DNA of 64,000 nt from Dehalococcoidales bacterium (GCA_028707255.1 JAQTUQ010000003.1:27344-91343), one strand, 5' to 3'. Numbered from the stretch's first letter, positions 32,696-42,292 are shown. Numbers and translations: made by a program. The notes: a model not told the origin generated them from the sequence alone.

Positions 32696-33023
32696 TTTAC
32701 AGGCTCCTCGTGTATCTCATGTCATATTTGTAAATATAAATACAGGCTAAATATTTAAATGATAAACTCTACGAGATGGCTTGTCAATCAAAGTTCGATT
32801 GGGGCGAATATTATTACAGACCTTTTTATATTCATGCAAAGCATTATTGATGCTGTGAATATCTAAATCAGCTACGGTTACTTCATCAAAATACCATGAT
32901 AAATAATCAATGGATTGATTATCAGAAAACTTTTATGTTCAGTTTTCAATTTTGTGCGGTTTATGCATAGTTTTCCAATCGAGCATCATATATAATATCT
33001 ATATTGTCTGAGGGGTAGCTAAA

Positions 33024-33701
33024 ATGTTATTTCCAAACATACTTTTTATAATATGCGCCTATTTTTTAGGGGCATTCCCGCACCTCCGAATACTTGCCGG
33101 ATTAAAGGGAATTAAACAGGAAGGAGACCTTCATCTTGCTTTTATGGCGCAAGGCAAACGTTTGCTTGCAGTCATAGGAGTCATCATCGATATTGCTAAA
33201 GGGATTATTGTTATAGTTATCGGCAGGCTTCTCGATTTAGACATTGCGGTAATTGCCATCGGCGGATTGTCGGCGGTAGCCGGTCAGATGTGGCCGATAT
33301 TTACTAGGTTCGAGGGTGAAAAAGGAAATAGTATCGCAGTAGGCTTTATCGCAGCCCTGACTCCCAAAGCTTTTCTGTTAATAGCCATACCTATGCTGGC
33401 AGGTGTAATCGGTAAAGTAATAAGCCCCGATAATGCAGGAAAACCTCTCAAGGAAAGATTAAAATTTGGCGGTTCACATAGTCTGAGCTTGCCTGTGGGA
33501 ATGGCGGTTGCATTTTTAATCGCACCGCTAATGAGCGCCCTTTTGGGAGAGTCTCCGGTTGTGTCCTGGTCGTATGCAGTGCTGTTTCTGCTTATCATGA
33601 TAAGAAGGATAACCGCTGGGTTAAAGAGTGACCTCGTCGGCAATCCGGTTACCGCAAGTGTTATAAAGAACCGCATTCTTTACGACAGGTCTCGAGTTTA
33701 G
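33024..33701 (+). CDS. PlsY-like glycerol-3-phosphate acyltransferase family membrane protein
   Basis: PlsY-like topology; YFLGAFPHLRIL; FTRFEGEKGNSIAVGFIAAL. Confidence 0.75.
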   Translation: MLFPNILFIICAYFLGAFPHLRILAGLKGIKQEGDLHLAFMAQGKRLLAVIGVIIDIAKGIIVIVIGRLLDLDIAVIAIGGLSAVAGQMWPIFTRFEGEKGNSIAVGFIAALTPKAFLLIAIPMLAGVIGKVISPDNAGKPLKERLKFGGSHSLSLPVGMAVAFLIAPLMSALLGESPVVSWSYAVLFLLIMIRRITAGLKSDLVGNPVTASVIKNRILYDRSRV

Positions 33702-33747
33702 TCTTACGTTATTAATATTCACATTATCTTAACACTGATAATATGAT

Positions 33748-34695
33748 TTAACTGGCTTTTGAAAAGCTAATCTGGATCATATCTGGATTGCCCCACACGC
33801 CTATACTGATGGAAAAACTCAGGTCGTCGATAACTCCCCTGATTAGCGTGCGCTGGCCGTTGTATTCCTGGGTGACAGTCTCTTCATAATCCTGCATATC
33901 GCTGTAAAGCGCGCGATAATATTCTATGGCTTCCTCATAAGTACCGGTATGGCTGAATAATTTGGAGGAAATTATCGTTCCCGACGGAGGATTACTGGTA
34001 CATGAGTGATATTCCGCCCACATATCACCCAATCGATACAGGTTTTGAAGCGATTCTGGGAAATCCGTATGGAAAGGATTAGAGGTAATATTAAGGGTAT
34101 TGGGTAACAGCACGTACAGGTAAACTATGTTATTACCGCTCCAGTAGTCCCAGCGCGCATCGACATAGTAATCACCGATAGTTCCCACAGCATCGTAAAA
34201 TGAGGAATCCTCTCTTGTTTGGAGAAGGGAATTATAATACGCGGCAATTTCTGTCTGCGTTTTATCGGTAATATAGACGACTTTATATGCGTTAACATAA
34301 TATCCCATGTCGTTATAGGCAGGAAACTGTATATCCAGGGCACAAAGGTCTATAGCCAGTTTACCGTATAACGGCCAGATATCTTCAGGGTATCCATCCA
34401 GCAGGTAACCGCGGAAATTACTGTAAGGGTCAGTTGTGGTTATCGCCGTACTGGTTGAGGGAGCGGTTGTCGTTGTGCCGGAGGCGCTAACGGTAGAAGT
34501 AAATGTTATAGTTGTAGAGGAAGTAACAGTTATGGTAGTCGGGATTGATACCGTAGCAGTAATTGTGCTTGTTGTTCGTTCTGTATTTGTAAGAGTAACA
34601 GTTTCCGCCGGAGGCTTGCTACAACCTGATAGCGCTATTACGGTAAGTAAGCCTGCCAAAACGCCTGATATAACCATAGATCTGTATTTATTCAA
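33748..34695 (-). CDS. Lipoprotein with Thr/Ser-rich linker, function unknown
   Basis: VIALSGCSKPP lipobox followed by TVTLTNTERTTSTITATVSIPTTITVTSSTT linker. Confidence 0.8.
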   Translation of the reverse strand: MNKYRSMVISGVLAGLLTVIALSGCSKPPAETVTLTNTERTTSTITATVSIPTTITVTSSTTITFTSTVSASGTTTTAPSTSTAITTTDPYSNFRGYLLDGYPEDIWPLYGKLAIDLCALDIQFPAYNDMGYYVNAYKVVYITDKTQTEIAAYYNSLLQTREDSSFYDAVGTIGDYYVDARWDYWSGNNIVYLYVLLPNTLNITSNPFHTDFPESLQNLYRLGDMWAEYHSCTSNPPSGTIISSKLFSHTGTYEEAIEYYRALYSDMQDYEETVTQEYNGQRTLIRGVIDDLSFSISIGVWGNPDMIQISFSKAS

Positions 34696-34868
34696 AATGA
34701 AGTACTCCTCTTTGTAATTATACTTGTATATGAACGTATGTTTAATTAAAGGGGAACAGTGAATGTGCTATGCTTTATATAATAGCCAATTTTAACAGAG
34801 GGATTGCATTTCAGTCAAAATATACGATTAATTGAGTTATATTTGATATGACTTTAATACTGTTAAGC

Positions 34869-37800
34869 TTATCCCAGTACTTCTCTTATCTTACTTTCCA
34901 GAGTTTGACGGTCGAAAGGCTTGCTAATGGAATGGAGATTATATTTCTGAAGGAAGTTTTTTACTTCGCTGTTTGAGGAATCACCGGTTGTAAACAGAAC
35001 CTTTTTCGACATATACGGCTTGTCATTTACCGCTTTTTCGAATAGTTCCTGCCCGCTCATACCGGGCATCCTGATGTCTATTATAATAAGGTCGTAATTA
35101 TTACCGACGATTTTTTGCATGGCTTCATACGGGTCGCCGATTGTCTCCACAGCATAATCAGAAGTATTCAGTGTCGATTTTATGAATTGCCGTATCGTCG
35201 GTTCGTCATCAACGACAAGTACGTTTATTTTTTTAATATTATCTTTAGTTTTCAGTGATGGAGCGGATTCAAATGATTCATCTTGTACATAACCTTGTGT
35301 TACAGGTAATTCTATTATAAAAGTAGCCCCGTTATTTACTTCGCTTTCAACGGAAATCGTTCCGCCGTGTTCGGCGATTATTGAGCGTGACAGGCTTAAA
35401 CCCAATCCTGTACCCTCACCGACAGGCTTGGTAGTAAAAAACGGCTGAAATAGCTTTTTTATATTTTCCTCTGAAATACCCAGTCCGCTATCTGAAAATG
35501 CTATTCTTATTTTATCACCGATTTTTTGGGTAACGATTTTAAGTTCGCCGGCTTTACCTGTTTTCCTCATAGAATATTCCGCATTAATAATTAAATTCAA
35601 AAATACCTGCTGGATTTGCCCCGGGTCGATAGTAATTAGTGGTATGCCTGTATCGTATTGTACATTTACATCGATATTATTGGTCTTGAGAACGTAATTT
35701 CGCATATTTAACGTATTTTCAATAAGCTCATTAACATTGACCATTGCTTTTGCCGGTTTATGCTGACGTGCAAAAGTAAGTAGCCTTTTAACTATATCGG
35801 CTACCCTGCGGCTGCCGTTGGCGATGATCTCTACCTGTTCCTTCATATCCTGCGGAAGTTCTCTCTCGAGCAGCATATCGGAAAAGCCGATTACACCGGT
35901 CAGCGGATTATTAATTTCATGGGCAATTCCTGCCGCCATTTCCCCTACGGAAGCAAGACGGCTCGATATCTCAGCCTTTTCCTGAAGCAGCCGTTTTTCC
36001 TCTTCCGCTTTTTTAACCTGCGTAATATCTCTCATTATATGAACCGAGGCAATTATTTCATCCTGCGGGTTTCTGATAGGGAATGCGGTAATCTCAAAAT
36101 ATCGGTCGAATACGTCATAATGCAGTTCAATGGTCGATGATTCGTTAGTACTTAACATTACCAAATGAGGGCAATTCGGTAACGGATGTTCGGTCTGATG
36201 TACTATTTGATAGCAGGTTTTTCCGGCAATATCATCGGGCTGGACGTTAAAAAGGTCGGCATATGCCTTGTTTACTCGGAGTATTTTAAAATTATTGCTT
36301 TGGAGAGAAACAGGCATGGGAATAGAATCGAATGTTATCTGCCATTCCTCAGCCGCCTGCCTTAATTTTTCTTCGGTGCGTTTACGTTCCGCAATATCTG
36401 CCGCAATCAGTATCCAGCTCCTGAGCGATATAGCAACGACAGGAGCTAATCCCTGTATCAGAAATAAATCATCCGAAGAATATCTCTGTTTTGTAGCTTT
36501 GGGAGAAAGGCAAATGCCGCCTATTTCCTTATCGCTGGCAATAAGGGGAATTAAAAATTCGACATTCGGATTTACTAAAACCGCTGAATTAGGGAAAATA
36601 ATGCTGCTGTTACGTTCCGACAGCAGGTTTATCATTTGCTGCTGATGTTCATCTTCGGTATATATGCCTATGGATGCTACAATTTCATATTTTTCATTTT
36701 CGGTTGCAGTAAACAGGCAGGCACCTTCCAGATTTATTTTTTTAGCCAGTGTATTTACGATAAGGGTAGAACCGGTAACAATATCCGTAATCGAATTGAG
36801 TGCAGAACCCAGCTCTTGAATAGTTTTACGGTAGTCGTATTTATCTTTATAAAAGAACTTGTCTACCAGGAATTCGATGCCGTTCTTCACCGGGCCGAAG
36901 AGCAAGCTTGCCAGGATGCCCATTACCAGCGCGATTAGAACAGCCTGTAATACCGATAATGTTTGCACATTAAAGAGCATCAGGATAATTACCAGTGCAA
37001 AAATTGCGGCAATTACTAATGAAATTGCCGCGTATATCACGCCGCGCCTGATGAAAACGTTTATATCCAGCAGTTTTTGCGTCATTACGGCATACCCCAT
37101 GCCTATAGGAATAAGCGCAATAAAAATGACGCTGAAGCTTGATGATATGAGAATATCCCCGGTTACTAATGTTGGCAATAAGCTAAGCACTAAAAATGGA
37201 GCTACTGCCGCTATACAGAAATATAATAATAGCCTCATTTGTTGCCGTGTCCTGGGGGAAACGGCGCTAATATAATTGTAGATAGCTACACCGATAACTG
37301 CCAGAAATCCTATTATTAGTTCTATTGCCCTGATTGAACGGAACCACATAGTTGGTTCGCTATTATTATGACCAATAAATGGATAAAGAATCAATGTTAT
37401 TATTGCTGGTAAATAAATCAGATATACATAAGGATTATTTCGTAACCTGCTTCTTTCTGCCGGCAGAATTAAGAAAAAGTGAAGTAGTAGCCATGGCCCT
37501 ATAATGGTTGCCATTATAGCAAGATGCATGGCATTAGGAATTCGTACAACTCCAGCGACATTACCGAGTATGGCTAGTCCAAACGTTAATGAACATAATA
37601 ATAGTAATATTGCAATTGCGCTTCTCGGTTTGTTATAAAATACGTAATAAGCTGTCAACCAGAATATTATGCATACTATTAAATACGGAATTAATTCGGT
37701 TATATATTGCGGTGGGGGAGAACTATTTTCAATAGTGGCGGAAATGCTTTCTCCTGCCTTATTTATTACTGTTATATCTGTGATTAACAGTCCTAGACAT

Positions 37801-38120
37801 TGTTTTGGTTCTTCATACGCCTGCAGAAAATCACTTGCCGATTGCCCGTTAATTATTGTGGGGGAATCTCCTATTTTTATCCCTGCTTGTTGTCCGAGAC
37901 CGGATGAATCTATACTTTGAACAACCCATCCGCTGTCGATTAAATGCAATGACACTCCGATATATGTTTTATTTAAACTGGGGATAAACAACAGCAGTGA
38001 AACGGCTATAATAACAAAACCGAATAGTGAAATGGCGATTTCTTTTTTATGTTTTAATATATTTTTAAACAATATAGATTCACCAGTTGGCTCGTTATTT
38101 TTACCTTTTCCGTAGTTCAT
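34869..38120 (-). CDS. ComP-like hybrid sensor histidine kinase: TM-PDZ-multi-TM-GAF-PAS-HisKA-HATPase-REC
   Basis: IGVSLHLIDSGWVVQSIDSSGLGQQAGIKIGDSPTIINGQ (PDZ-like); multi-TM; AHEINNPLTGVIGFSDML (H box); GEGTGLGLSLSRSI (G box); C-terminal REC VLVVDDEPTIRQ..IIDIRMPGMSG. Likely ATG at 38120, overlapping the upstream TGA as ATGA; track ORF extends to 38159. Confidence 0.9.
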   Translation of the reverse strand: MNYGKGKNNEPTGESILFKNILKHKKEIAISLFGFVIIAVSLLLFIPSLNKTYIGVSLHLIDSGWVVQSIDSSGLGQQAGIKIGDSPTIINGQSASDFLQAYEEPKQCLGLLITDITVINKAGESISATIENSSPPPQYITELIPYLIVCIIFWLTAYYVFYNKPRSAIAILLLLCSLTFGLAILGNVAGVVRIPNAMHLAIMATIIGPWLLLHFFLILPAERSRLRNNPYVYLIYLPAIITLILYPFIGHNNSEPTMWFRSIRAIELIIGFLAVIGVAIYNYISAVSPRTRQQMRLLLYFCIAAVAPFLVLSLLPTLVTGDILISSSFSVIFIALIPIGMGYAVMTQKLLDINVFIRRGVIYAAISLVIAAIFALVIILMLFNVQTLSVLQAVLIALVMGILASLLFGPVKNGIEFLVDKFFYKDKYDYRKTIQELGSALNSITDIVTGSTLIVNTLAKKINLEGACLFTATENEKYEIVASIGIYTEDEHQQQMINLLSERNSSIIFPNSAVLVNPNVEFLIPLIASDKEIGGICLSPKATKQRYSSDDLFLIQGLAPVVAISLRSWILIAADIAERKRTEEKLRQAAEEWQITFDSIPMPVSLQSNNFKILRVNKAYADLFNVQPDDIAGKTCYQIVHQTEHPLPNCPHLVMLSTNESSTIELHYDVFDRYFEITAFPIRNPQDEIIASVHIMRDITQVKKAEEEKRLLQEKAEISSRLASVGEMAAGIAHEINNPLTGVIGFSDMLLERELPQDMKEQVEIIANGSRRVADIVKRLLTFARQHKPAKAMVNVNELIENTLNMRNYVLKTNNIDVNVQYDTGIPLITIDPGQIQQVFLNLIINAEYSMRKTGKAGELKIVTQKIGDKIRIAFSDSGLGISEENIKKLFQPFFTTKPVGEGTGLGLSLSRSIIAEHGGTISVESEVNNGATFIIELPVTQGYVQDESFESAPSLKTKDNIKKINVLVVDDEPTIRQFIKSTLNTSDYAVETIGDPYEAMQKIVGNNYDLIIIDIRMPGMSGQELFEKAVNDKPYMSKKVLFTTGDSSNSEVKNFLQKYNLHSISKPFDRQTLESKIREVLG

Positions 38121-39064
38121 CTTAAGAAAATCCTCAATTTTTCTGTATCGATGCCGCAATTTTCAGCTTTATCGACAGCTCCGGATGCCAGCAACCTGTA
38201 CGATTCCATTTTTATAGCTGTGTAATGTACTGCTCCGCTATTTGATAGTATATACGAAATCTGCTCTATTGTAATCTCGTCATCCGATTTATTCCGGTAA
38301 TATCTTTCTAATTGATTACGAACAGGCTCTTCTGATTGGGATAGCGCAAATATAACAGGTAAAGTAATTTTTTTATTTACTAAGTCCTTTTTACTGATTA
38401 TGCCTGCGATATCGTTTGTTATTTGTGCCATCATTCCCAGGCTATAACCGAACTCCTTAAATATATCAAGCAGGTCTTTATTTTCGGTAGCTAACAACGC
38501 ACCTGTATAGCTGGCACATTCGATTTGGGATGCCGATTTTAAACTCAGAATATCCAGGTAATCGTCTTCTGAAATGTCAATTTTTTTCCCACAGGATAAA
38601 TCCTTATGTTGCCCGGTACAGGCAATTAAATAATACGAATTAATGGCATCGAGGATGCGGACTATCGTCCTGTCGTCTACATTTCTATCTTTAAGCCGGG
38701 AGATGGCTTTCTCGCCGAGTACCAGCAGGGTAGTTGCAATATTATTTGTTATTGCAGTTCCGTATCTGGAAGATAACGACAGAGGGGAGTCATTGTCTTC
38801 GATATCATCGAAAACATCGCCGGCAGCCATAAAAAATTGCAGCGATGCGCAAAGTGGTATCGCTTCTTCATAATTGCCGCATATAGATTCACAGGTAATC
38901 AATGGCAACAAAACCCAAGGGGCTTCACGTTCGCTTGCAACAGCCAACCCTCTCCTGCTTACTGTTAATGGCTCTCTGACAAAACCACTAAGTTCTTCAG
39001 GCAATAAGGAAACGGAGGACTCTATCTCCTCGCGTAGAAGCTTTTTTTGTAGGCCATCATTCAT
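38117..39064 (-). CDS. Isoprenyl diphosphate synthase family protein, ComQ-like
   Basis: First Asp-rich motif GDVFDDIEDNDSP; second MAQITNDIAGIISKKDLVNKKITLPVIFALSQS; short all-alpha class I isoprenoid synthase. Confidence 0.85.
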   Translation of the reverse strand: MNDGLQKKLLREEIESSVSLLPEELSGFVREPLTVSRRGLAVASEREAPWVLLPLITCESICGNYEEAIPLCASLQFFMAAGDVFDDIEDNDSPLSLSSRYGTAITNNIATTLLVLGEKAISRLKDRNVDDRTIVRILDAINSYYLIACTGQHKDLSCGKKIDISEDDYLDILSLKSASQIECASYTGALLATENKDLLDIFKEFGYSLGMMAQITNDIAGIISKKDLVNKKITLPVIFALSQSEEPVRNQLERYYRNKSDDEITIEQISYILSNSGAVHYTAIKMESYRLLASGAVDKAENCGIDTEKLRIFLR

Positions 39065-39094
39065 TTAGATGGGCAATATATGTATTTGACCAAA

Positions 39095-39313
39095 TTAAAG
39101 CCAGAATAGTGCTGCTTCAATACCAACCGATAATGCCGGGGAATTGGAGGTTGCAAGTCCGAGTCTGGCATTGGTATTCAAAACAGCTGTTCTTTCATGG
39201 TCGCTAAGGTTATAGCGGCTCATTACGCTGTCGGGATTTGCCAGAAACTGTTCTTTGGTGGCTTCGTCGCAAAAGATATTTTTTACCATTTCCTGTAATG
39301 ACTGTGATTTCAC
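39095..39313 (-). CDS. 72-aa ComX-like/RiPP-like precursor peptide ending in ...EAALFWL
   Basis: GTG start at 39313 preceded by AAGGAGG-TTGTCC; sequence MKSQSLQEMVKNIFCDEATKEQFLANPDSVMSRYNLSDHERTAVLNTNARLGLATSNSPALSVGIEAALFWL; promoter at 39361-39389 supports this shorter start. Confidence 0.75.
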   Translation of the reverse strand: MKSQSLQEMVKNIFCDEATKEQFLANPDSVMSRYNLSDHERTAVLNTNARLGLATSNSPALSVGIEAALFWL

Positions 39314-39360
39314 GGACAACCTCCTTAATAATCTTGAGAGCTTACGCTCATACAATAATG

Positions 39361-39389
39361 AGTATAATATGAAATCAAGATAAGGTCAA
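39361..39389 (-). promoter_or_regulatory. Putative sigma-70 promoter of the comX-comQ-comP-like operon
   Basis: Reverse strand: TTGACC (39389-39384), 17-nt spacer, TATACT (39366-39361). Confidence 0.75.
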
Positions 39390-39509
39390 TAAAAATCGTG
39401 GTATTTTTAAGGTGAATCATATAGTAAAAAAGTACTATATGACAAACTATATGGCTATAACTAAGCTGTCAATCCATAGTTAGACAAATTCATTATTGAA
39501 AGAACGGAA

Positions 39510-39905
39510 TTATTTATTAGCAAGTAATTTATTAATTGTTTCCATCAGCGCTTGAGTTTCAAAAGGTTTGGTTATATATTCATTTGCCCCCATGATATCC
39601 AAGCTAAGTTTTCGGTTCAGATCGTGGTCGAGTGCTGTAATCATGATAACCGGTATATTGGAGGTAAGCGGATTACTTTTTATTATATGGCAGGCAACAT
39701 CGCCGTTCATCCTTGGCATCATGATATCCATTAGAATGATATCGGGATGTTGACTGTGGGTTAAATCGACTGCCAGTTTGCCGTCGCCGGCTTCGATAAT
39801 GTTATAGCTATTAGAGAGTATGCGGCTTAATAAAGACCTTACATGTTCTTCGTCGTCTACGATCAATACTGTTTTTTTCCCGGTTTTATTTCCCATAATT
39901 ATCAC
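39510..39905 (-). CDS. Stand-alone response regulator receiver domain
   Basis: VLIVDDEEHVRSLLSRIL..DIILMDIMMPRMNG..ITALDHD..YITKPF; no output domain. Confidence 0.95.
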   Translation of the reverse strand: MIIMGNKTGKKTVLIVDDEEHVRSLLSRILSNSYNIIEAGDGKLAVDLTHSQHPDIILMDIMMPRMNGDVACHIIKSNPLTSNIPVIMITALDHDLNRKLSLDIMGANEYITKPFETQALMETINKLLANK

Positions 39906-40063
39906 CGCATCTGTTCTTATATTATATATGTATTTGGTGGTAAAATACTATAATTTAATGATATTATAACCGATATTTTATCAAAAGTAGTATCGAGGAA
40001 ATACCGTTAAAATCCTCGTCGAATATGACATGGGCAAATACATTATTAACGCACCGGGCTGTA

Positions 40064-40825
40064 TTACAAGCTAAACACATTCATGGTATTCTCGAGGATT
40101 GATTTTGCAACAACCTCTTTGTCCATGTTTTTAATTCCCGATACTGCATTGAGAGTTCTTATTACGTCTGCCGGTCTTGATTCATACTCGAATTCGGTCC
40201 CGCGGCGATAGGTCACCGGAGAGTCCGTTTCCAGTAGCAGTCTATCGATTGAAGTGGTCTTTATTGCTTTGCGATGTTCTTCGTGGTATTCGGCTGCCGG
40301 ACTGGCGGATATATAGTATCCGCTATCGATAATATTATCCAGTATATCGAGAGGCCCCGTATACCAGTGGAAAACAGCCTTTTCAATGTGTGCTTCTTGT
40401 GATATTTTCAAGCAATCCTGCCAGGAATACCTGGAATGAATTAAAGCAGGTTTATTATTCGCTTTAGCTATTTTCAAGAGCTCTCTGAAAACACTTTTCT
40501 GCGTTTCTTTCGCGGCTCTTTCTTTAACTCCTTTACTGTAATCAAGTCCGATTTCACCCATTCCTATAGCCCGGTTTATGTTCTCCCTGATAAAATTCAT
40601 ATTATCCTGAAAGTCGTCATCTGCTATATTCCAGGGAAATAAACCGAGAGCGGGATATACATAATTTTTATATTCTTCGGCAAGCGCCATAATCTTCCGG
40701 TTAGATGTGAAGGAAGTCCCCACTGCGATAATAGATATAATATTGTATTGTTTGGCCTTTGAAATGACGGCATCGATATCTTCTATTTCATCGATATGGG
40801 CATGACTATCTATAAGCTCATACAT
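40064..40825 (-). CDS. TatD family metal-dependent hydrolase
   Basis: LIDSHAHIDEIEDID; AIGMGEIGLDYSKG; ALIHSRYSWQDCL; LLLETDSPV. Confidence 0.92.
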   Translation of the reverse strand: MYELIDSHAHIDEIEDIDAVISKAKQYNIISIIAVGTSFTSNRKIMALAEEYKNYVYPALGLFPWNIADDDFQDNMNFIRENINRAIGMGEIGLDYSKGVKERAAKETQKSVFRELLKIAKANNKPALIHSRYSWQDCLKISQEAHIEKAVFHWYTGPLDILDNIIDSGYYISASPAAEYHEEHRKAIKTTSIDRLLLETDSPVTYRRGTEFEYESRPADVIRTLNAVSGIKNMDKEVVAKSILENTMNVFSL

Positions 40826-40827
40826 TG

Positions 40828-41649
40828 CTATTTTTCAACCCTCCAGGATATCAATGCCCATTTTGTGGAAGAATTCTTATAGAATCCGCCATTATTTTCC
40901 GTAAGCAGTGATTTAACAAAGCTCTCATAATTGTCCAAATCTGCGTTATCAGGTATGGTATTTTTGGAATAATATTTAACGGCTTCGCTTAAATCCCTAA
41001 AATACATATTTGTTTCGGATTCAAAAATTTCTATATCAGCCTTTATCCCGATTTGATAGAGGCAATTGTAAATAACAGGATATTCCGGGTAGGGGGTATA
41101 TTCTTTATCAAGCAGACGACAGGATTCCGCTTCAATGCTGTCGAAACTCTGCGCCCTCCATGTTACATAACAATACGTTTTAGCTATGGTGGTCATATTT
41201 TCAAGCGTAGCCCGCAGATGGTTCCCCATCGGCAAAAAACGCGAAGCCAGTACTATATCATGCAATTTTATTTCCGATTTAACGTCCATCTCATACCAGT
41301 TTTTATTGACAATATCGATATTGGATATTCCCAGTGATTCTATTTTACTTTTTAATAAATTAAGCATACCGTTCGAGATATCCAGTACCGTAACATGGCG
41401 CACTTTCTGTGCAATGGGCAAGGACATCAGCCCGCTTCCTCCGCCGACATCCAAAACGGAGTAACCGGGAGAAAGTTGCATTCGTTTAATGAGTTCATCG
41501 GTATAAGTGCTTTGGCTGACATTTTTTTCATAGGATTCCGATCTTTTATCCCAGAATGCGGCTGCTTCCTCTCCTGTATGCAGGATGTGTCCCGCCTGCA
41601 TTTTCCAGATATTCTCCCAGTCCATATCTTTGATATATTTATAATTCAT
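40828..41649 (-). CDS. Class I SAM-dependent methyltransferase
   Basis: YSVLDVGGGSGLMSLPIAQKVRHVTVLDIS motif I. Confidence 0.88.
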   Translation of the reverse strand: MNYKYIKDMDWENIWKMQAGHILHTGEEAAAFWDKRSESYEKNVSQSTYTDELIKRMQLSPGYSVLDVGGGSGLMSLPIAQKVRHVTVLDISNGMLNLLKSKIESLGISNIDIVNKNWYEMDVKSEIKLHDIVLASRFLPMGNHLRATLENMTTIAKTYCYVTWRAQSFDSIEAESCRLLDKEYTPYPEYPVIYNCLYQIGIKADIEIFESETNMYFRDLSEAVKYYSKNTIPDNADLDNYESFVKSLLTENNGGFYKNSSTKWALISWRVEK

Positions 41650-41668
41650 CGATTAAGATATCCCCTTA

Positions 41669-42292
41669 TTATTTTGTTATTTCTATCCAGATGCCTTCGC
41701 AATCAAAGATGACGCTCCCTTTCAATCCTGTAGCCGCGATAGCATTAACAAAATAGGCTGTATTTTGTCCTTTATCTCTGATATTCGGCGCTTCGCGCCA
41801 GTTGTTTCGGACGTTTTTATAGCGTGGGTCGGTTGCTATCACTTGTTGTATTCTCCTGCTTATTTCACGGCTGCCCAGACCGCCGCCGCAAAAGATTTTT
41901 CCGCCGGGCTTTAATACCCGGTATATTTCCTTTATGGCACCCGGCAGATCGTCCCAGAAAAAAACAGAACCCCTGCTGACAATTAAATCAAAACTATTAT
42001 CAGGAAACGGGATGTCATGGACGTCGGTTTTTATAACCATCATCCTGTGAGCCAATCCCTCGAACAGGATATTTTTAATCGTTACATCTATGGCAGCGGA
42101 ATCGTTATCCAGCGATACGACATAAAGATTGGTTATTTTTGCCAGCGCTATTCCAAGGGAACCTGCTCCGGCGCCGATATCGAGACAATAACCTTCCTTA
42201 TATCCATACTTATCCGTAATGTAAAGAGCCAGGTATGGATAAACCTCAGAAAAAAGGCGGCTCATTCTCTCGATATCGGTTTGTGTGTTCAT
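41669..42292 (-). CDS. Class I SAM-dependent methyltransferase
   Basis: GYCLDIGAGAGSLGIALAKITNLYVVSLDND; FDLIVSRGSVFFWDDLPGAIKEIYRVLKPGGKIFCGGG. Confidence 0.9.
   Translation of the reverse strand: MNTQTDIERMSRLFSEVYPYLALYITDKYGYKEGYCLDIGAGAGSLGIALAKITNLYVVSLDNDSAAIDVTIKNILFEGLAHRMMVIKTDVHDIPFPDNSFDLIVSRGSVFFWDDLPGAIKEIYRVLKPGGKIFCGGGLGSREISRRIQQVIATDPRYKNVRNNWREAPNIRDKGQNTAYFVNAIAATGLKGSVIFDCEGIWIEITK

Noticed and set aside
32696-33023. Possible SAM/methionine riboswitch upstream of the homocysteine operon
   Set aside because: No recognisable conserved riboswitch core could be read by eye; a covariance-model search would be needed.
38117-39064. Isoprenyl synthase considered simply as a housekeeping GGPP/FPP synthase
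   Set aside because: Possible alone, but the short Trp-ending peptide, ATGA coupling to a PDZ/multi-TM kinase and atypical Asp motifs favour a ComQ-like role; kept as the stated alternative.
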